Below, piece after piece: positions 53,061 to 62,220 of a stretch of 64,000 nucleotides of DNA. The position numbers and the translations under genes were made by a program. The notes under the pieces were generated by a model that saw nothing but the letters and a program-made list of their open reading frames with translations, searched no databases and was not told the origin of the DNA. Position 1 is the stretch's first letter. Every line of letters starts with the position of its first letter. This stretch comes from Rossellomorea sp. AcN35-11. GTDB lineage: Bacteria; Bacillota; Bacilli; Bacillales; Bacillaceae_B. The stretch spans positions 768,501 to 832,500 of the forward strand of contig CP128835.1 in NCBI GenBank assembly GCA_030388825.1. The letters run 5' to 3'.

Positions 53061-54863
53061 TTACTCAACCGTAACCGACTTAGCCAGGTTACGCGGCTTA
53101 TCTACATCACAATCGCGGTGCAGGGCAGCATAGTAAGAAATCAATTGTAATGGGATGACAGAGATAAGAGGTGTTAACAATGGGTTAACCTCCGGGATGA
53201 CGAAGCGATCTTCTTCGTCTTCTAGGCCTTTCATGGAAATGATACAAGGGTTCGCTCCACGAGCGACTACCTCTTTCACATTCCCTCTGATGCCCAGGTT
53301 CACTTCTTCCTGCGTGGCAAGGGCAACGACTGGAGTGCCTTCTTCGATAAGGGCGATCGTACCGTGCTTAAGCTCTCCACCGGCAAATCCTTCTGCCTGG
53401 ATGTAAGAGATTTCTTTCAACTTCAATGCGCCTTCAAGGCCTACATAGAAGTCCAGTGAACGGCCGATAAAGAAACAGTTGCGTGTCGTTGACAGATATT
53501 CGCGTGCGATATCTTCAAACTCCTCTTTCGTGTCGCAAAGTGCTTCCATGGCAGTAGCAACGATACCAAGCTCTTGAACAAGGTCAAAGTCCTGGTTGTT
53601 TCCACATGCCTGTCCGGCAACGCGTGCAAGGATCGCAAGGACAGCCAGCTGAGCTGTGTACGCTTTGGTTGAAGCAACAGCGATTTCAGGTCCTGCATGA
53701 AGAAGCAATGTGTAATCCGCTTCACGGGACAGAGTAGAACCCGCTACGTTTGTGATCGTCAATGATTTATGTCCAAGCTCTTTGACTTGAACCAATACAG
53801 CACGGCTATCTGCTGTTTCACCACTTTGAGAAATAAAGATGAATAATGGTTTCTTAGAGAGTAAAGGCATGTTGTAGCTGAATTCGCTTGCTACATGAAC
53901 CTCTACAGGGATCCCCGCACTCTTCTCGATGAATTGCTTTCCAACAAGACCAGCGTGGTAGCTCGTTCCACACGCAATGATGTAGACACGGTCCGCTTCC
54001 TTCATGGCACCTACAATCGGCTCATCGATGTGAAGCTCGTTGTTCTCATTTTGGTAAGCTTGAATGATTTTACGCATCACGAGTGGCTGCTCATCGATCT
54101 CTTTCAGCATGTAGTGAGGATATGTTCCTTTTTCGATATCACTTGCATCGATTTCAGCTGTGTAAGGAGCACGTTCCATTACTTCACCGATCAGATTCTG
54201 GATTTCAATCTTATCTTTCGTCACGATGACCATTTCTTTATCCATAAGCTCAACGTATTGGTCTGTTACTTGAATCATCGCCATAGCATCACTTGCTACA
54301 ACATTGAAGTCTTCTCCAAGACCTACAAGGAGAGGACTTTTGTTTTTTGCTACGTAGATCGTTTCATCGTTCTCAGAATCTAGAAGGGCAATGGCATAAG
54401 AACCTTTAAGAAGCATTAACGTTTGACGGAAAGCTTCCTCGACTGAATTGCCTTCTTCAACAATCTTCTCAATCAACTGAACGATGACTTCCGTATCCGT
54501 TTCACTCTTGAACGTTACATCCGTTAGATATTCACGCTTAAGCTGGGAGTAATTTTCGATTACTCCATTGTGAACGATTGTAAAACGGCCTGAAGTACTT
54601 TGATGAGGGTGAGCGTTCAGCTTGCTCGGTACACCATGGGTTGCCCAACGAGTGTGTCCGATTCCAGTGTTACTGGAAACACTCTCATCAACCGCTTTAC
54701 GCAGATCGGCAATGCGCCCCTTCTCTTTAAACACGTGAATGCCTTCACTGTTTTGGACGGCAATACCCGCAGAGTCATATCCACGGTACTCAAGCTTTTC
54801 AAGTCCTTTTAAAAGAATTTCCTTTGTATCTGAGTTACCAATATATCCAACAATTCCACACAT
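53061..54863 (-). CDS. glmS: Glutamine--fructose-6-phosphate aminotransferase
   Basis: GlmS makes glucosamine-6-phosphate from fructose-6-phosphate and glutamine, the entry step for amino-sugar and wall synthesis. The 600-residue protein has the N-terminal nucleophile glutaminase domain (MCGIVGYIG, with Cys2 catalytic after Met removal; [14 protein letters not shown]) and two sugar isomerase domains ([36 protein letters not shown]), ending in AKSVTVE. The ATG at 54863 is set by the family start and GGGAGG upstream. Expression is controlled by the self-cleaving ribozyme in its leader. Confidence 0.97.
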   Translation of the reverse strand: MCGIVGYIGNSDTKEILLKGLEKLEYRGYDSAGIAVQNSEGIHVFKEKGRIADLRKAVDESVSSNTGIGHTRWATHGVPSKLNAHPHQSTSGRFTIVHNGVIENYSQLKREYLTDVTFKSETDTEVIVQLIEKIVEEGNSVEEAFRQTLMLLKGSYAIALLDSENDETIYVAKNKSPLLVGLGEDFNVVASDAMAMIQVTDQYVELMDKEMVIVTKDKIEIQNLIGEVMERAPYTAEIDASDIEKGTYPHYMLKEIDEQPLVMRKIIQAYQNENNELHIDEPIVGAMKEADRVYIIACGTSYHAGLVGKQFIEKSAGIPVEVHVASEFSYNMPLLSKKPLFIFISQSGETADSRAVLVQVKELGHKSLTITNVAGSTLSREADYTLLLHAGPEIAVASTKAYTAQLAVLAILARVAGQACGNNQDFDLVQELGIVATAMEALCDTKEEFEDIAREYLSTTRNCFFIGRSLDFYVGLEGALKLKEISYIQAEGFAGGELKHGTIALIEEGTPVVALATQEEVNLGIRGNVKEVVARGANPCIISMKGLEDEEDRFVIPEVNPLLTPLISVIPLQLISYYAALHRDCDVDKPRNLAKSVTVE

Positions 54864-54889
54864 AATTAATATATCCTCCCTGAACATAC

Positions 54890-54926
54890 AAGGGGGCAAG
54901 CTCTTTTGGGGACAACTTGCCCCCTT
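54890..54926 (-). other. Strong hairpin between the glmS ribozyme and start codon
   Basis: An 11-bp perfect stem (AAGGGGGCAAG/CTTGCCCCCTT) with a 15-base loop lies between the ribozyme and the ribosome binding site. No T run follows, so it is not a classic terminator; it could shape mRNA stability after ribozyme cleavage. Confidence 0.6.
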
Positions 54927-54959
54927 ATCTCATTTGTCATTAGTATTTACATTGGTCAC

Positions 54960-55117
54960 TCTTTTCTTCCCTTTGTCCATCAAGTTGCCTCAATGATTTA
55001 AGAAAGAAATTTTCGGTTCGGTGACACTGCGAACCGGGAGGCATCCGCCGAATACTCGATAAACCCCCACCTCGTCAACTAAGCGATTTATCTCGTCCAT
55101 CGCTCAGCCCTGGCGCT
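54960..55117 (-). ncRNA. glmS ribozyme/riboswitch
   Basis: The minus strand reads AGCGCCAG at the cleavage site (55117-55110), then GTTGACGAGGTGGGGGTTTATCG, TTCGGCGGATGCCTCCCGG and the P3/P4 arms (CGGTTCG ... CGAACCG, then CATTGAGGCAACTTGATGG). These are the core conserved blocks of the glucosamine-6-phosphate-dependent ribozyme. Binding of glucosamine-6-phosphate triggers self-cleavage, which destabilises glmS mRNA and gives feedback on wall precursor supply. Confidence 0.97.
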
Positions 55118-55193
55118 TTAAAAGGATGTTACCCTGCTATCCACCTTTCCTTCTTGACTCATTTCCATTTTATTTCAAAACGAAAACAAAATT

Positions 55194-55223
55194 ATCATAC
55201 ACTAACCGGTTTCCCTTCGTCAA
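55194..55223 (-). promoter_or_regulatory. Sigma-A promoter of glmS
   Basis: TTGACG (55218-55223), an 18-base spacer and TATGAT (55194-55199) lie about 75 bases upstream of the ribozyme cleavage site. Confidence 0.65.
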
Positions 55224-55323
55224 TAAGAATCTTGGAAGAACAAGAAGATGTTATCACATTGTCATGTTTCCGAAACAGAACCGAAGAATGACAACCTTTT
55301 CAAAAGAACCCTACTAATTAAAT

Positions 55324-55357
55324 ATGCACAAGGGGCACGAATTGCCCCATTGTGCAT
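55324..55357 (-). terminator. Hairpin terminator after glmM
   Basis: ATGCACAA plus GGGGCA pair with TGCCCC and TTGTGCAT around a 5-base loop with one bulge. The tract after it on the minus strand is AT-rich (ATTTAATTA) rather than pure T, so termination may be incomplete. Confidence 0.6.
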
Positions 55358-55367
55358 GAAAAATCAA

Positions 55368-56717
55368 CTATTCGTTCAGACCCATTTCCTGATCGACCAC
55401 TTGGACGATTTCATTTACATATCGATCACAAAGTTCTTCTGTAGGCGCTTCTGCCATCACACGCACTAACGGTTCCGTTCCGGAAGGACGTACAAGGATA
55501 CGGCCATTTCCGTTCATTTCTTCTTCAACCTTTTGGATGACCTGTTTGACGGTTTCGTTATCCGTTACATGATGCTTATCTGTCACGCGTACATTCACTA
55601 GTTTCTGAGGGAATTTCTGCATTTCTCCCGCCAATTCAGAAAGTGATTTGCCTGTCATTTTCATAATGTTTACGAGTTGGATACCCGTTAACAGGCCGTC
55701 ACCAGTTGTATTGTAATCAAGGAAGATGATGTGGCCTGATTGCTCACCGCCAAGTGTATAACCGTGTTTCTTCATTTCCTCCACTACGTAGCGATCTCCA
55801 ACTGATGTTTGAATGCTTTGGATACCGTTTTCTTCAAGGCCTTTATGGAAGCCGAGGTTACTCATGACAGTCGATACGACTGTAGACTGCTTCAGCTGAC
55901 CTTGTGACTTTAAGTACTTCCCGCAAATGTACATAATCTGGTCGCCATCTACAATCTGCCCATGTTCATCTATGGCGATGATCCGATCCCCGTCCCCATC
56001 AAAAGCAAGACCTAAATCGGCACCTTTTTCTTTCACCATTTCAGCAAGTGCTTCAGGATGGGTAGATCCTACACCATCGTTAATGTTCAACCCGTTTGGT
56101 GAAGCCCCCATCGTCGAAATATCGGCATCAAGATCAGCAAATAGATGAGTGGCAAGAGCGGAAGTGGCACCATGTGCACAGTCTAACGCAATATGTAGAC
56201 CATCGAAATCTTCGTCCACTGATTGTTTTAAGTACTGCAGATATTTTTGTCCACCTTCGAAGTAGTCACTCACTTGACCTAAGTCAGCACCTGTTGGACG
56301 AGGCAATTGATCATCTGTTTGATCTAACAGACCTTCGATTTCATTCTCCTGATCATCGGAAAGTTTAAATCCATCTGGACCGAAGAATTTTATTCCATTG
56401 TCCCCAACCGGATTATGAGAAGCGGAGATCATGACCCCGGCCTGTGCTCCCAATGCTTTAGTCAAATAAGCTACTCCCGGAGTTGAAATGACACCTAAAC
56501 GCATCACTTCGGCACCTATTGACAGAAGTCCCGCTACCAGTGCCCCTTCCAGCATATGCCCTGAAATCCGAGTATCTCTTCCAATCAATATTTTGGGGCG
56601 CGTAGCATCCTTTGTCAGAACATAACCACCGAAACGTCCAAGCTTAAATGCTAATTCAGGTGTTAATTCTGTATTTGCTACACCTCTTACTCCATCAGTT
56701 CCAAAATACTTACCCAT
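55368..56717 (-). CDS. glmM: Phosphoglucosamine mutase
   Basis: GlmM converts glucosamine-6-phosphate to glucosamine-1-phosphate, the second step towards UDP-GlcNAc. The 449-residue protein begins [22 protein letters not shown], has the active serine in [15 protein letters not shown] (about residues 96-110, phosphorylated Ser), the magnesium loop AFDGDGDRI near 240-248, the sugar loop GGEQSGHI and the phosphate-binding [12 protein letters not shown] at the end. The second ATG (56717) has GGAG 9 bases upstream; the first (56723) is too close. It lies after cdaR, the order cdaA-cdaR-glmM conserved in Firmicutes, in which CdaA and GlmM interact. Confidence 0.97.
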   Translation of the reverse strand: MGKYFGTDGVRGVANTELTPELAFKLGRFGGYVLTKDATRPKILIGRDTRISGHMLEGALVAGLLSIGAEVMRLGVISTPGVAYLTKALGAQAGVMISASHNPVGDNGIKFFGPDGFKLSDDQENEIEGLLDQTDDQLPRPTGADLGQVSDYFEGGQKYLQYLKQSVDEDFDGLHIALDCAHGATSALATHLFADLDADISTMGASPNGLNINDGVGSTHPEALAEMVKEKGADLGLAFDGDGDRIIAIDEHGQIVDGDQIMYICGKYLKSQGQLKQSTVVSTVMSNLGFHKGLEENGIQSIQTSVGDRYVVEEMKKHGYTLGGEQSGHIIFLDYNTTGDGLLTGIQLVNIMKMTGKSLSELAGEMQKFPQKLVNVRVTDKHHVTDNETVKQVIQKVEEEMNGNGRILVRPSGTEPLVRVMAEAPTEELCDRYVNEIVQVVDQEMGLNE

Positions 56718-56742
56718 CTTCATTCTCTCCTTTTTACAGCTC

Positions 56743-57984
56743 CTATGCTGATGTGTTCTTTTCTTTAATCTTTACTTTTACGGATTTCTGCGACAGGGTC
56801 CATTCAATATCACTCGGTCCTTCTGCCTCTATTTCCACCTCATGGTCTCCCGGTTCAAGCCCTGAAAGGTCGAGAGCGAGGGAAAAGTCCTGTTTCGTCA
56901 CTTTACTCACTTCTTCATCCTGACCCTTCAATGCTACATCCACCACACCATCTTCTGGTGACGTGATCTCATATTCATATTCATCAGATAATCCTTGTGG
57001 ATTAATTTCAAGTCCTGATAAGCTCTTTTCTTCGGTAGTGGTCACATCAACTATGACCTTCACTTCTTCAGGGGCCACTTTATTTAAACCATCTTGCAGC
57101 GCAAGGGGGACAGAAACGGTCGTGTCTTTCCTGATTTTTGAGAGGTCGATTTCCGCCAGGAGCTCCTCTACCGTGTCCAATACATCCTGCCTGCCGAAGA
57201 TCGTGGCCACTTCAGGTTCGACTGTAATCGACTCAAGCGTCGTTCCATCAGGCAGCCGGCCTTTTTGTTTAACCGTGACAGGTACACTCTTACTTTTGTT
57301 AATAACCGATACCGTCACTTCGACAACATCCGGATCAATTTGAACATCCAATTTATTATATTCACGGTCAAGCACTTGGACCCTTGCTTCCCTTGTCACA
57401 TTTTCATTGATTTCTTCATCAAGATCAAGGGTGGCGATGACATAGGCTATTTGCTCCACTTCATCCTTGGAACCGGTAACTTTCACCGTTTTTGGATCTA
57501 CAGCCAGGCCTTCTGCTTCATACCCATTGGATAAGAAACTATCATTGAACTGCGGCTCGATCGTAAACTCCTCGGTTACTTTTTCCTGAACCGATATAGT
57601 AACAACCTTAGGATCGAGTTTCACTTCCAGTTTATCAGAGATATTATCGATCTTTATCTCAACCTGATGTTCACCGATTTCGATATCATTCAAGTCTACA
57701 TAGACTTGAAAATCTTTTACTGTTTTGGCTTGCTGCACAATGGCCCTTGAGCCCTCCACCGTCACATTCACTGTATCCGGCAACCCGGATACTTCTAAAT
57801 TCTCACGATCATAGAACACTTCAAGGGGGACGTCCTGAATCGTTTCAATCCCATTTTGGGAGGACCCGTTATTGTTGTTAGCCGTCTTCTGAATATCATC
57901 GAAGTTAACGGACAGATAAAGAATGAATGCTAACATAAGTCCTACAATCCGCATAAACCAACGGCTTTCCATGAATTTATCCAT
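56743..57984 (-). CDS. cdaR: CdaA regulatory protein CdaR (YbbR domains)
   Basis: This 413-residue protein has one N-terminal transmembrane segment ([18 protein letters not shown]) and an extracellular part with four YbbR repeats, each with patterns such as [34 protein letters not shown] and [17 protein letters not shown]. CdaR binds and modulates the diadenylate cyclase CdaA at the membrane. The ATG at 57984 overlaps the end of cdaA by 8 bases, and GGAGGGGG is 10 bases upstream, so the two are coupled. A longer frame to 58026 lies within cdaA and is not credible. Confidence 0.95.
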   Translation of the reverse strand: MDKFMESRWFMRIVGLMLAFILYLSVNFDDIQKTANNNNGSSQNGIETIQDVPLEVFYDRENLEVSGLPDTVNVTVEGSRAIVQQAKTVKDFQVYVDLNDIEIGEHQVEIKIDNISDKLEVKLDPKVVTISVQEKVTEEFTIEPQFNDSFLSNGYEAEGLAVDPKTVKVTGSKDEVEQIAYVIATLDLDEEINENVTREARVQVLDREYNKLDVQIDPDVVEVTVSVINKSKSVPVTVKQKGRLPDGTTLESITVEPEVATIFGRQDVLDTVEELLAEIDLSKIRKDTTVSVPLALQDGLNKVAPEEVKVIVDVTTTEEKSLSGLEINPQGLSDEYEYEITSPEDGVVDVALKGQDEEVSKVTKQDFSLALDLSGLEPGDHEVEIEAEGPSDIEWTLSQKSVKVKIKEKNTSA

Positions 57985-58813
57985 TTTCTTTCTTCCCCCT
58001 CCAACTCCATTTGGCCGAAGAAGCATTTGTCTTATCTCCTATAAGCTCAACCGTAAGGATTTCTGTGAAGCGCTCTAAGGAGAGATCCCGATGTAACTCT
58101 CCATTTTTGGTAATGGAGATAGCTCCCGTTTCTTCTGATACAACAACCGTAATACTATCTGTTACCTCACTGACCCCAAGTGCCGCCCGATGCCTTGTTC
58201 CCAATTCTTTAGAGATGAATGGGCTTTCCGATAACGGAAGATAACAAGCCGCTGCAGCAATTTGATTCTTTTGGACAATAACGGCACCATCATGAAGAGG
58301 AGTGTTTGGGATAAAGATGTTGATCAACAATTGCGACGTGATCTTGGCATCTAACGGTATTCCAGTCTCGATGTAATCACTCATCCCTGTTTCACGTTCA
58401 ATGGTGAGGAGGGCCCCAATCCGACGTTTCGCCATATAACTTACAGCCTTTGTCATGGCTTCAATCATTTGCTCCTGCTCTTCTTCTTCCTGCAGTCCAG
58501 ATCTCGAGAATAAACGGCCCCGTCCGAGTTGTTCAAGGGCTCTCCTCAGCTCAGGCTGGAAGATAATAATGATGGCCAGGAATCCCCATGTCAGGGCTTG
58601 CTCCATCATCCATCCAAGAGTATCCAACCCAAAGATGCTACTAAGGCCTCTTACGATAATAATGACAAAAATACCTTTTAATAACTGTACTGCTTTCGTT
58701 CCTTTTATCAGCATGATCAGTTTATAGATTACAAACCAAACCACGAGTATATCTACAATATCAGAGACATAATCCAGCGCGGAGTAATCCGAAAAAATAT
58801 CGATAAACGGCAT
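57977..58813 (-). CDS. cdaA: Diadenylate cyclase CdaA (DacA)
   Basis: CdaA makes cyclic di-AMP from two ATP and links it to potassium, osmotic and wall control. The 278-residue protein has three N-terminal transmembrane helices (about residues 15-80) and a DAC domain with the two essential motifs DGAVIV near 174-179 and GTRHRAALG near 205-213. It is the housekeeping cyclase, as it lies with cdaR and glmM. Its promoter (TATAAT box at 58886-58891) follows the rsiW terminator, so the cyclase operon is separate from sigW. AGGATG precedes the ATG. Confidence 0.97.
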   Translation of the reverse strand: MPFIDIFSDYSALDYVSDIVDILVVWFVIYKLIMLIKGTKAVQLLKGIFVIIIVRGLSSIFGLDTLGWMMEQALTWGFLAIIIIFQPELRRALEQLGRGRLFSRSGLQEEEEQEQMIEAMTKAVSYMAKRRIGALLTIERETGMSDYIETGIPLDAKITSQLLINIFIPNTPLHDGAVIVQKNQIAAAACYLPLSESPFISKELGTRHRAALGVSEVTDSITVVVSEETGAISITKNGELHRDLSLERFTEILTVELIGDKTNASSAKWSWRGKKENG

Positions 58814-58885
58814 ATTACATCCTCCAATAGCTTAATCGAAAGCGTAAGCCGCCATGTGTGGCTTCTCCATTTTCGTAACGTTCCT

Positions 58886-58891
58886 ATTATA
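58886..58891 (-). promoter_or_regulatory. Extended -10 promoter of the cdaA-cdaR-glmM operon
   Basis: On the minus strand TGCTATAAT is a perfect extended -10 box about 75 bases before the cdaA start codon. The -35 region is weak. Confidence 0.6.
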
Positions 58892-58970
58892 GCATATTTT
58901 ATCACCATCTAATGAAGGGCACGCACGGCTTCATGATTCTATCTTTCTATTCATGAACTCACGTTTCCAT

Positions 58971-59002
58971 AAAAAAACTGACACGACTATCAATAGTGTC
59001 AG
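58971..59002 (-). terminator. Terminator of sigW-rsiW
   Basis: On the minus strand CTGACACTAT, a 2-base loop and ATAGTCGTGTCAG are followed by seven T residues, about 45 bases after the rsiW stop codon. Confidence 0.9.
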
Positions 59003-59045
59003 CCCTTCAGGGACGGACCTTACATTCCATCCCCTCTATTTTATC

Positions 59046-59699
59046 CTACTTTTCTTTAAGTTGCGAATTTCCCCAATCTACCGTGTCTTTAGCCCCTTTT
59101 TTAATCTGGTACCAAAGCCACTCGAATGCCGCATCAATCTCATGGATTTCCCCTGTTACACTCCCTGCTGAAGCCAGGTATTGCTTCCCGTTGATGACTC
59201 TCCCGTTAATGACCGTAACATTGCCCGTTACTTTTCCTTCTATTTTCACATCGCCGTTCCGGACCGTGAGATCACCTTCCAAGACTTCCCCTTCAGGAAC
59301 GACAACCGTATGATCCTGAACGACCAGCTTCGGATTTTTCGTGAATGAAAAATCCTGATCATCATTCCAAGACGTCAAGAAACTTCCAGTCATAAAGAAC
59401 ATGAACAATGCAGCTGCTGTCAGTAAAGGGTGGTGCCGGAACCATCTCTGCACCCCCACTTTCTTCTTCTCTTTCGGTAATCTCGCCATGACCTTATCAG
59501 TAAAGTCTTGAGAGGCACTAATATGGGATGTGCTTTGTACGAGCGCAATCGCCTTTTTCAGCTCATGGAAGTGGTGCTGACACTCACTGCATTCCTGCAA
59601 ATGATGTTTCAACATTTCTTCTTCTTCTCTATTTAAATCTCCATCAAGGTAATCATGCATATAGTCAATGATTTCTTCAGGACAAGGATTCATATTCAC
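59046..59699 (-). CDS. rsiW: Anti-sigma-W factor RsiW
   Basis: This 217-residue membrane protein has the ZAS zinc anti-sigma domain at its N-terminus (HHLQECSECQHHFHELKKA, with H-x3-C-x2-C), one transmembrane helix (LLTAAALFMFFMTGSFLTSW, about 91-110), and an extracellular domain with repeating turns (VVVPEGEVLEGDLTVRNGDVKIEGKVTGNVTVI in parts). RsiW holds SigW inactive until envelope stress leads to PrsW and RasP cleavage. It starts 9 bases after the sigW stop codon. The family and pairing are clear; the extracellular part is longer than needed for anchoring. Confidence 0.93.
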   Translation of the reverse strand: MNMNPCPEEIIDYMHDYLDGDLNREEEEMLKHHLQECSECQHHFHELKKAIALVQSTSHISASQDFTDKVMARLPKEKKKVGVQRWFRHHPLLTAAALFMFFMTGSFLTSWNDDQDFSFTKNPKLVVQDHTVVVPEGEVLEGDLTVRNGDVKIEGKVTGNVTVINGRVINGKQYLASAGSVTGEIHEIDAAFEWLWYQIKKGAKDTVDWGNSQLKEK

Positions 59700-59708
59700 T
59701 CACCCTCT

Positions 59709-60274
59709 CTACAGTGATCTCAATTGTTTTCGGAGAGCTTCACGCCCCCTATGTACTCTCGTTTTAACCGTACCCAGTGGCAAATCCAATATTTCGCTGA
59801 TTTCCTGCAGGGGAAGTTCTTCAATGTATTTTAAAACAATCACTGAACGGTACTTCTCTGGCAGCTTTGAAATTTGCTTCTGAATGGTTTCCTGGAGTTC
59901 CATATTCTCTACTTCTTCTTCCGGCAGCTGGACATCCGCATGGCCACCTGAGAGTACATCGTTAACCCTTCCGTACCCGCTACCTCTGCATCTAAAAAAT
60001 AATCGGGTTTCTTTTTTCTGATCCGGTCGATACAAAGATTGGTAGCAATGCGAAAGAGCCAGGTCGAAAACTTCCTTTTCTGATTGAATGTTTCGATGTT
60101 GATATATGCTCTAATAAATGCCTCCTGCGCAATATCCTCCGCTTCATGACGATTGCCCAGCATCCGGTAGCAAATTTGGAACACTTTATCCTTATAAAGT
60201 TCGACTAGCTCTCCAAAGGCGTTCTGATCACCCTTTAATACTTGTTTTATCCGCTTTTTCACTAATGCTTCCAT
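59709..60274 (-). pseudogene. sigW: ECF sigma factor SigW, frameshifted here
   Basis: SigW directs antimicrobial-peptide and envelope-stress genes. The first frame carries region 2 (DKVFQICYRMLGNRHEAEDIAQEAFIRAY, then RKFSTWLFRIATNLCIDRIRKKKPDYFLDAEVAG) and the second frame carries region 4 (LPEEEVENMELQETIQKQI, RSVIVLKYIEELPLQEISEILDLPLGTVKTRVHRGRE). Frame changes at about 59938-59945. Unlike the other breaks here, one base is missing (or two are extra). Adding one base gives 188 residues, next to 187 in B. subtilis. The sigma-W type promoter upstream supports a working gene, so a sequencing error is likely. Confidence 0.9.
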
Positions 60275-60308
60275 TTCACAACCTCCGCTCTATGCGGCTA
60301 TATTTATA

Positions 60309-60335
60309 TACGTAACACCCTATCAAAAGGTTTCA
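60309..60335 (-). promoter_or_regulatory. Sigma-W autoregulated promoter of sigW-rsiW
   Basis: The minus strand reads TGAAACC (60335-60329), 16 bases, then CGTA (60312-60309), the consensus for SigW-dependent promoters, about 35 bases before the sigW start. This makes sigW self-activating as in B. subtilis. Confidence 0.85.
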
Positions 60336-60379
60336 ATTTTTTTATATCTTTAATCCTAACAAATTTTTGATTAAATGTG

Positions 60380-60407
60380 TTTACAATTATTAGAAAAGGG
60401 GTATAAA
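60380..60407 (+). promoter_or_regulatory. Promoter of the Spo0E-like gene
   Basis: TTTACA (60380-60385), a 16-base spacer and TATAAA (60402-60407), 35 bases before the start codon. Confidence 0.55.
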
Positions 60408-60442
60408 GGAACTAATTATTTTTATTTTGGGAGGATCTTTAA

Positions 60443-60604
60443 ATGAGGGGAAGAATGAATGATTTATTATTTCAAATTGAAGACTGCCGTCGCCAAATGG
60501 TCGAATTAGCGTTAAAGTCATCCTTTGCCGATGAGCAAGTTGTTAATTTGAGTACCCGTCTTGACGATCTGCTAAATCAATACCAAGTGGTCAAACACCA
60601 TTGA
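60443..60604 (+). CDS. Spo0E-like aspartyl-phosphate phosphatase
   Basis: This 53-residue protein follows a GGAGG ribosome binding site. It forms a helical hairpin with the Spo0E family pattern: DLLFQIEDCRRQMVELALKSSF and the motif LSTRLDDLLNQYQ (SQELD-like) near the C-terminus. Such small proteins remove phosphate from Spo0A~P and delay sporulation. The conserved S-x-E-L-D has become S-T-R-L-D, so the key residue next to the acceptor aspartate differs from classic Spo0E; whether it is active is uncertain. A strong terminator follows. Confidence 0.78.
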   Translation: MRGRMNDLLFQIEDCRRQMVELALKSSFADEQVVNLSTRLDDLLNQYQVVKHH

Positions 60605-60617
60605 AAAGAAATAGATA

Positions 60618-60656
60618 AAGGCTGGAAACCTTGAAGGGTCTCCAGCCTTTTTTTTG
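60618..60656 (+). terminator. Terminator of the Spo0E-like gene
   Basis: AAAGGCTGGA, further pairing ACC/GGT, and TCCAGCCTTT followed by eight T residues. Confidence 0.9.
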
Positions 60657-60712
60657 TTTTGAATTATTCAATCCCTGTACCTGCCAATCGGCTATTACGG
60701 GATCCATTTGAT

Positions 60713-61615
60713 TTAAAGTAATTTCTCTCCAAGGAGGGATCCCATTAATGCGACAGCGACAGTAGCGGTTTTATTCTTTTCATCCAGAATAGGATTGACT
60801 TCAACAAACTCTGCAGATGTGATGATCCCAGCTTCTTGCAGCATCTCCATCGCCAAGTGACTCTCACGGTAGCTGATCCCTCCAAGAACAGGTGTACCGA
60901 CTCCAGGCGCATCACTTGGGTCAAGTCCATCTAAATCAAGGGATAAGTGAACTCCATCAGTTTTATCCTTCAAATAATCAATCGACTCTTCCATCACCTT
61001 CGTCATACCGAGACGATCAATTTCATGCATCGTATATACTTTAATTCCTTTTTCCTTAATTAATTCTCTTTCCCCTTCATCTAAAGAGCGTGCTCCAATA
61101 ATAACAATGTTCTCAGGCTTGATCTTCGGAGAACTCTGTCCGATACTCGTTAAATCTTCATGACCTATGCCAAGACTCACCGCAAGAGGCATGCCGTGAA
61201 TATTTCCTGATGGGGATGTATCACCAGTATTTAAATCACCATGGGCGTCATACCATATTACTCCCAGGTTCTCATAATGGGGCGACACACCTGCAAGTGT
61301 CCCGATCGCAATACTGTGGTCTCCACCAAAGATTAATGGGAATTCCCCACTTGCAATCACATCGTCCACCTTGCCCGCCAAACGTTCACTCGCTTCAGCA
61401 ACCGCTTTCAAGTTACGGAGATTTGTATCCGGATTGTTATGTATACGCTCAGCCTGGCCGATTTCAATATCACCCAAGTCCTTTATTTCATACCCAAGAT
61501 TCTCAAGTCGTTCAACAATTCCTGCGTATCGGATTGCACTAGGCCCCATATCAACGCCTCGTCGCATTTGCCCTAAATCCATCGGTACACCAATAATAGA
61601 AATGTTTTTCTTCAT
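60713..61615 (-). CDS. rocF: Arginase
   Basis: This enzyme hydrolyses arginine to ornithine and urea with two manganese ions. The 300-residue protein has the metal-binding motifs GGDHSIAIG near 96-104, WYDAHGDLNT near 121-130 (with the conserved asparagine and aspartate), and SLDLDGLDPSDAPGVGTP near 224-241. SNIHGMP-like GNIHGMPLA follows the substrate region. Length is standard. In B. subtilis rocF belongs to the arginine catabolic roc genes; here it lies alone next to the rrn operon, with a long 770-base upstream region containing tandem repeats. Confidence 0.96.
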   Translation of the reverse strand: MKKNISIIGVPMDLGQMRRGVDMGPSAIRYAGIVERLENLGYEIKDLGDIEIGQAERIHNNPDTNLRNLKAVAEASERLAGKVDDVIASGEFPLIFGGDHSIAIGTLAGVSPHYENLGVIWYDAHGDLNTGDTSPSGNIHGMPLAVSLGIGHEDLTSIGQSSPKIKPENIVIIGARSLDEGERELIKEKGIKVYTMHEIDRLGMTKVMEESIDYLKDKTDGVHLSLDLDGLDPSDAPGVGTPVLGGISYRESHLAMEMLQEAGIITSAEFVEVNPILDEKNKTATVAVALMGSLLGEKLL

Positions 61616-61820
61616 CTAAAATTCCCCCAATTCAAAAAATAACTTCTGTCTCTATTGTATCCATATTATGCGGGATGACTCAACTGGACAAGATTGTGTA
61701 TATATATGCGTATGTAGACGGGTTTAAATATGTTTGGTGTAAGATTATGTAGACGGATTTCTCCACGGGTATGCATGGTGGGAATGGGTAATGGCCGGGG
61801 TACGATGATAGAGAGTAGAG

Positions 61821-62120
61821 GGCTGTTTGATAATAAAATCTACGTTTTGAACATATGTGGGCTATTTGATAATAGAATCTGCGTTTTGAAAACAAATGTA
61901 GGCTATTTGATAATAAAATCTGCATTTTGAAAACATGTATGGGCCTTTTGATAATAAGATCTGGTTTTTGTAAACATATATAGGCTATTTGATAATAAGA
62001 TCTGGTTTTTGTAAACATATATAGGCTATTTGATAATAAGATCTGGTTTTTGTAAACATATATAGGCTATTTGATAATAAGATCTGGTTTTTGTAAACAT
62101 ATATAGGCTATTTGATAATA
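61821..62120. repeat. Tandem array of eight 41-bp repeats
   Basis: A 41-bp unit (consensus beginning GGCTATTTGATAATAAGATC and ending TTTGTAAACATATATA) occurs eight times, starting near 61821, 61860, 61901, 61942, 61983, 62024, 62065 and 62106 (the last one cut short). Spacing is 39 for the first pair and 41 for all others. The first three or four units differ by several bases (AAAATCTGC, TTTTGAAAAC variants) while the last four are identical, which suggests recent expansion at the right end. It lies between rocF and the rrn operon terminator. Confidence 0.93.
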
Positions 62121-62220
62121 TCCTTGTAAACAAACCTTCTGCCAGTCAGCTTCTAAAAGATCACCTCTACTAGAACAATCCCATTACTATTGATACAACC
62201 GGTTATTGTTGCTTCACTCA

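Noticed and set aside
54890-54926. Terminator between glmS ribozyme and glmS
   Set aside because: No T run follows the stem on the glmS strand, and glmS must be transcribed through it.
61680-62018. A 112-residue minus-strand frame with repeated KRRFYYQI-like segments
   Set aside because: It is created by the 41-bp tandem repeats, has no ribosome binding site and no known domain.
61821-62120. The repeat array as a possible CRISPR
   Set aside because: The units are directly adjacent at a constant 41 bp with no unique spacers, and no cas genes are present.
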